64,000 nt of DNA from Pseudoalteromonas luteoviolacea NCIMB 1942 (GTDB lineage: Bacteria > Pseudomonadota > Gammaproteobacteria > Enterobacterales > Alteromonadaceae): NCBI RefSeq assembly GCF_001625595.1, contig NZ_AUXT01000201.1:32261-96260 (forward strand), read 5' to 3'. The translations under genes were made by a program, and so were the position numbers. The notes below the pieces were generated by a model. That model was not told the DNA's origin and ran no database searches. It saw nothing but the letters and a program-made list of their open reading frames with translations. This document shows positions 62,647 to 64,000 of the stretch, piece by piece; the stretch's first letter is position 1; each line of letters opens with the position of its first letter.

Positions 62647-63345
62647 ATGGCACGTGTATTAGTCACAGGAGCGAATAGAGGCATCGGGTTAGCTTTAACA
62701 GAGTTGTATTTGGCGAGTGGCTGGCAGGTGTTGGCAACGGTGAGGGAGTCCTCAAGAGCCGAGGCGCTAAAAAAGCTAGTTGAACAAGAAGCAAGTGGTA
62801 GCTTAGCGATACACGAGTTGGATGTTGTGAATTATCAACAAGTGAACGAGCTTGCTCATTCACTGGCTGGCGTTCCTATTGACTTGATCATCAATAATGC
62901 GGGTCTTTACGGGCCAAAAGGTTATGGCTTCGGAAATTGTGATGTTGAATCGTGGCGAGAGGTTATGGAAGTCAATGCTATTGCTCCAGCAAAGTTAGCT
63001 GAAGCGTTTTATAGTAATTTGCAACTGAGCGATAAAAAAATATTTGCAGCCCTTTCGTCACGAGTTGGTAGCCATACAGAAAATACCAAGGGAGGCGGGT
63101 ACATTTATCGCAGCTCAAAAGCAGCCTTGAATTCCGTAGTCAAAAGTTTATCTAATGATCTGCTACCAGAAGGTATCAAAACCGTTGCGCTGCATCCGGG
63201 CTGGGTTAAAACTGAAATGGGTGGACCAAGTGCACTGATTACAGCCCAAGAGTCAGCTATAGGGTTGAAGCAAGTTATAGATAACCTAACTGATACGGAG
63301 AGTGGCGGCTTTATTAGTTACGATGGCAGTAAAATTCCTTGGTAA
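62647..63345 (+). CDS. SDR-family oxidoreductase
   Basis: A 232-residue short-chain dehydrogenase. The NAD(P) site is VTGANRGIGLALTELY, NNAG is in IDLIINNAGLYGPKG, and the catalytic YxxxK is YRSSKAAL with Ser in AALSSRVGS. It belongs to the CsgA/sniffer-like group. AGAGGG precedes the ATG. The substrate is unknown. The gene stands alone next to the insertion sequence. Confidence 0.9.
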   Translation: MARVLVTGANRGIGLALTELYLASGWQVLATVRESSRAEALKKLVEQEASGSLAIHELDVVNYQQVNELAHSLAGVPIDLIINNAGLYGPKGYGFGNCDVESWREVMEVNAIAPAKLAEAFYSNLQLSDKKIFAALSSRVGSHTENTKGGGYIYRSSKAALNSVVKSLSNDLLPEGIKTVALHPGWVKTEMGGPSALITAQESAIGLKQVIDNLTDTESGGFISYDGSKIPW

Positions 63346-63443
63346 ATACCTGTTATGAGCGCTAGCATCCCCATTTTCCTTTAACAGCCCATATTATAAA
63401 GTCATGAAAATATAGGGCCTGATCACGAACTTTACCTTGACTT

Positions 63444-63470
63444 AGAAGTATGATTTTATACTTCTTTTTT
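63444..63470 (+). terminator. Hairpin with T-run near the insertion-sequence end
   Basis: AGAAGTAT (63444-63451), loop of six, ATACTTCT (63458-63465), then T to 63470. It may end SDR transcription or belong to the end of the insertion sequence, where it would block read-in. Confidence 0.6.
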
Positions 63471-63483
63471 AAGTAACACGCTT

Positions 63484-64000
63484 ATGTCTTAACCACAATT
63501 CTTTAAGTACTTCGAATCAATTGATGACCCTCGACAACAAGGTAAAGTAGTCCACAAGCCCTTTGATATCATATTCTTAACGGTCAGTGCTGTCACTTCA
63601 GGATGTCAAGATTGGGAAGATATTGAAGGTTTTGGACGCGATAGATTAGATTGGCTTAGAAAGTTTGTACCGTTTAAAAATGGCATTCCTCGCCACGATA
63701 CCATTGTTCGAGTAATGAGCTGCATAGACATAACACAATTTCAAGATTCGTTTTCATCTTGGATGAAAACGTGTTGCAAGCTCACCCATGGTGAAGTTAT
63801 TGCCTTAGATGGGAAACGATTAAAAGGTTCGTTTACTCAAGCTGATAGACGAGATGCACTGTTTATGGTGAGTGCATTTACGTGTGAAAATGCGGTTGTC
63901 TTAGGACAAGCACCCGTTGATAAAAGTCTAATTAAATGAATACGTTACCAGGTATTTTGACACTGTTAGAAATAAGAGACTGTTTCGTTACGATAGACGC
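63484..64000 (+). pseudogene. ISAs1-type transposase, degraded and running off the window
   Basis: The frame reads FFKYFESIDDPRQQGKVVH, FLTVSAVTSGCQDWEDIEGF, GIPRHDTIVRVMSCID and IALDGKRLKGSF, the typical start and DDE region of ISAs1-family transposases. The only near start, ATG 63484, is followed at codon 3 by TAA (one change from TTA Leu). The frame ends at 63937-63939, and the expected text continues in another frame (MNTLPGILTLLEIRDCFVTI). So the gene has a nonsense codon and a frameshift. A possible left end of the element lies near 63412 (GGGCCTGATCACGAAC). The right end is outside the window. Confidence 0.82.

Noticed and set aside
1..64000. CRISPR arrays, tRNA or rRNA genes, prophage modules
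   Set aside because: I saw no regularly spaced repeats, no clover-leaf sequence with a conserved TTCGA arm in proper context, and no phage structural genes.

Overview
The window is a continuous piece of a Gram-negative gammaproteobacterial chromosome. Lipoproteins, outer-membrane proteins, a chaperone-usher fimbrial cluster, many two-component systems, a GntR-prpB-prpC-acnD-prpF methylcitrate operon and a mipA/DUF3019/RstAB-like operon fit a marine member of the Alteromonadales. Pseudoalteromonas is my best guess, from gene content and modest GC only. I see no rRNA, tRNA, CRISPR array or prophage. A degraded ISAs1-type insertion sequence runs off the right end.

Layout, left to right. 1-1334: a multi-FAS1 lipoprotein cut by the window edge, followed by a long intergenic region with a small secreted ORF broken by an amber codon. 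2.1-9.5 kb: four genes for a MacAB-like ABC efflux system, followed by an NtrC-class regulator and its sensor kinase. A well-formed sigma-54 promoter and an array of GTGTCC/GGACAC half-sites precede the first gene, so the cluster looks like a self-contained, sigma-54-driven export circuit. A paralogous four-gene copy without regulators lies at 31.9-36.4 kb. 9.8-12.1 kb: a soluble histidine kinase divergent from a short BLUF blue-light protein. 12.4-17.5 kb: chaperone-usher fimbriae. 18.7-21.9 kb: a chemoreceptor with a solute-binding protein and no transporter. 22.2-25.9 kb: an amidohydrolase lipoprotein and a divergent two-component pair.

26.0-29.7 kb is a decay zone holding a LysR gene, a membrane-protein gene and an AraC-GyrI gene, all broken by frameshifts and the last also by an internal deletion, around one intact gene of unknown function. 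After it come a Rdx/SelW-like protein, an NhaR-like regulator and a divergent short ribosome-hibernation-like protein. 36.6-40.3 kb: arfB, then the MipA-DUF3019-response regulator-kinase operon. 40.5-46.7 kb: a beta-propeller lipoprotein, a GNAT acetyltransferase, pxpA with a YcsI-like hydro-lyase, and a GH3 enzyme. 46.9-48.3 kb: a two-gene unit of a di-iron metallo-beta-lactamase-fold protein like the oxygen sensor ODP and a soluble fragment resembling a chemoreceptor signalling tip. 48.5-52.1 kb: a GGDEF-EAL protein, a periplasmic binding protein and a cold-shock protein with a long leader.

52.3-59.1 kb is the methylcitrate operon for propionyl-CoA oxidation, with a near-consensus promoter and a perfect 18-bp palindrome upstream and an internal hairpin before prpF. 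59.2-61.2 kb pairs a LysE-family exporter with a protein carrying the double-E and THW-like motifs of protein arginine methyltransferases, rare in bacteria. The window ends with a beta-barrel protein, a SpoIIAA-like protein, an SDR oxidoreductase and the broken transposase. The best candidates for something little described are the ODP/MCP-fragment pair, the PRMT-like/LysE pair and the sigma-54 ABC export circuit.
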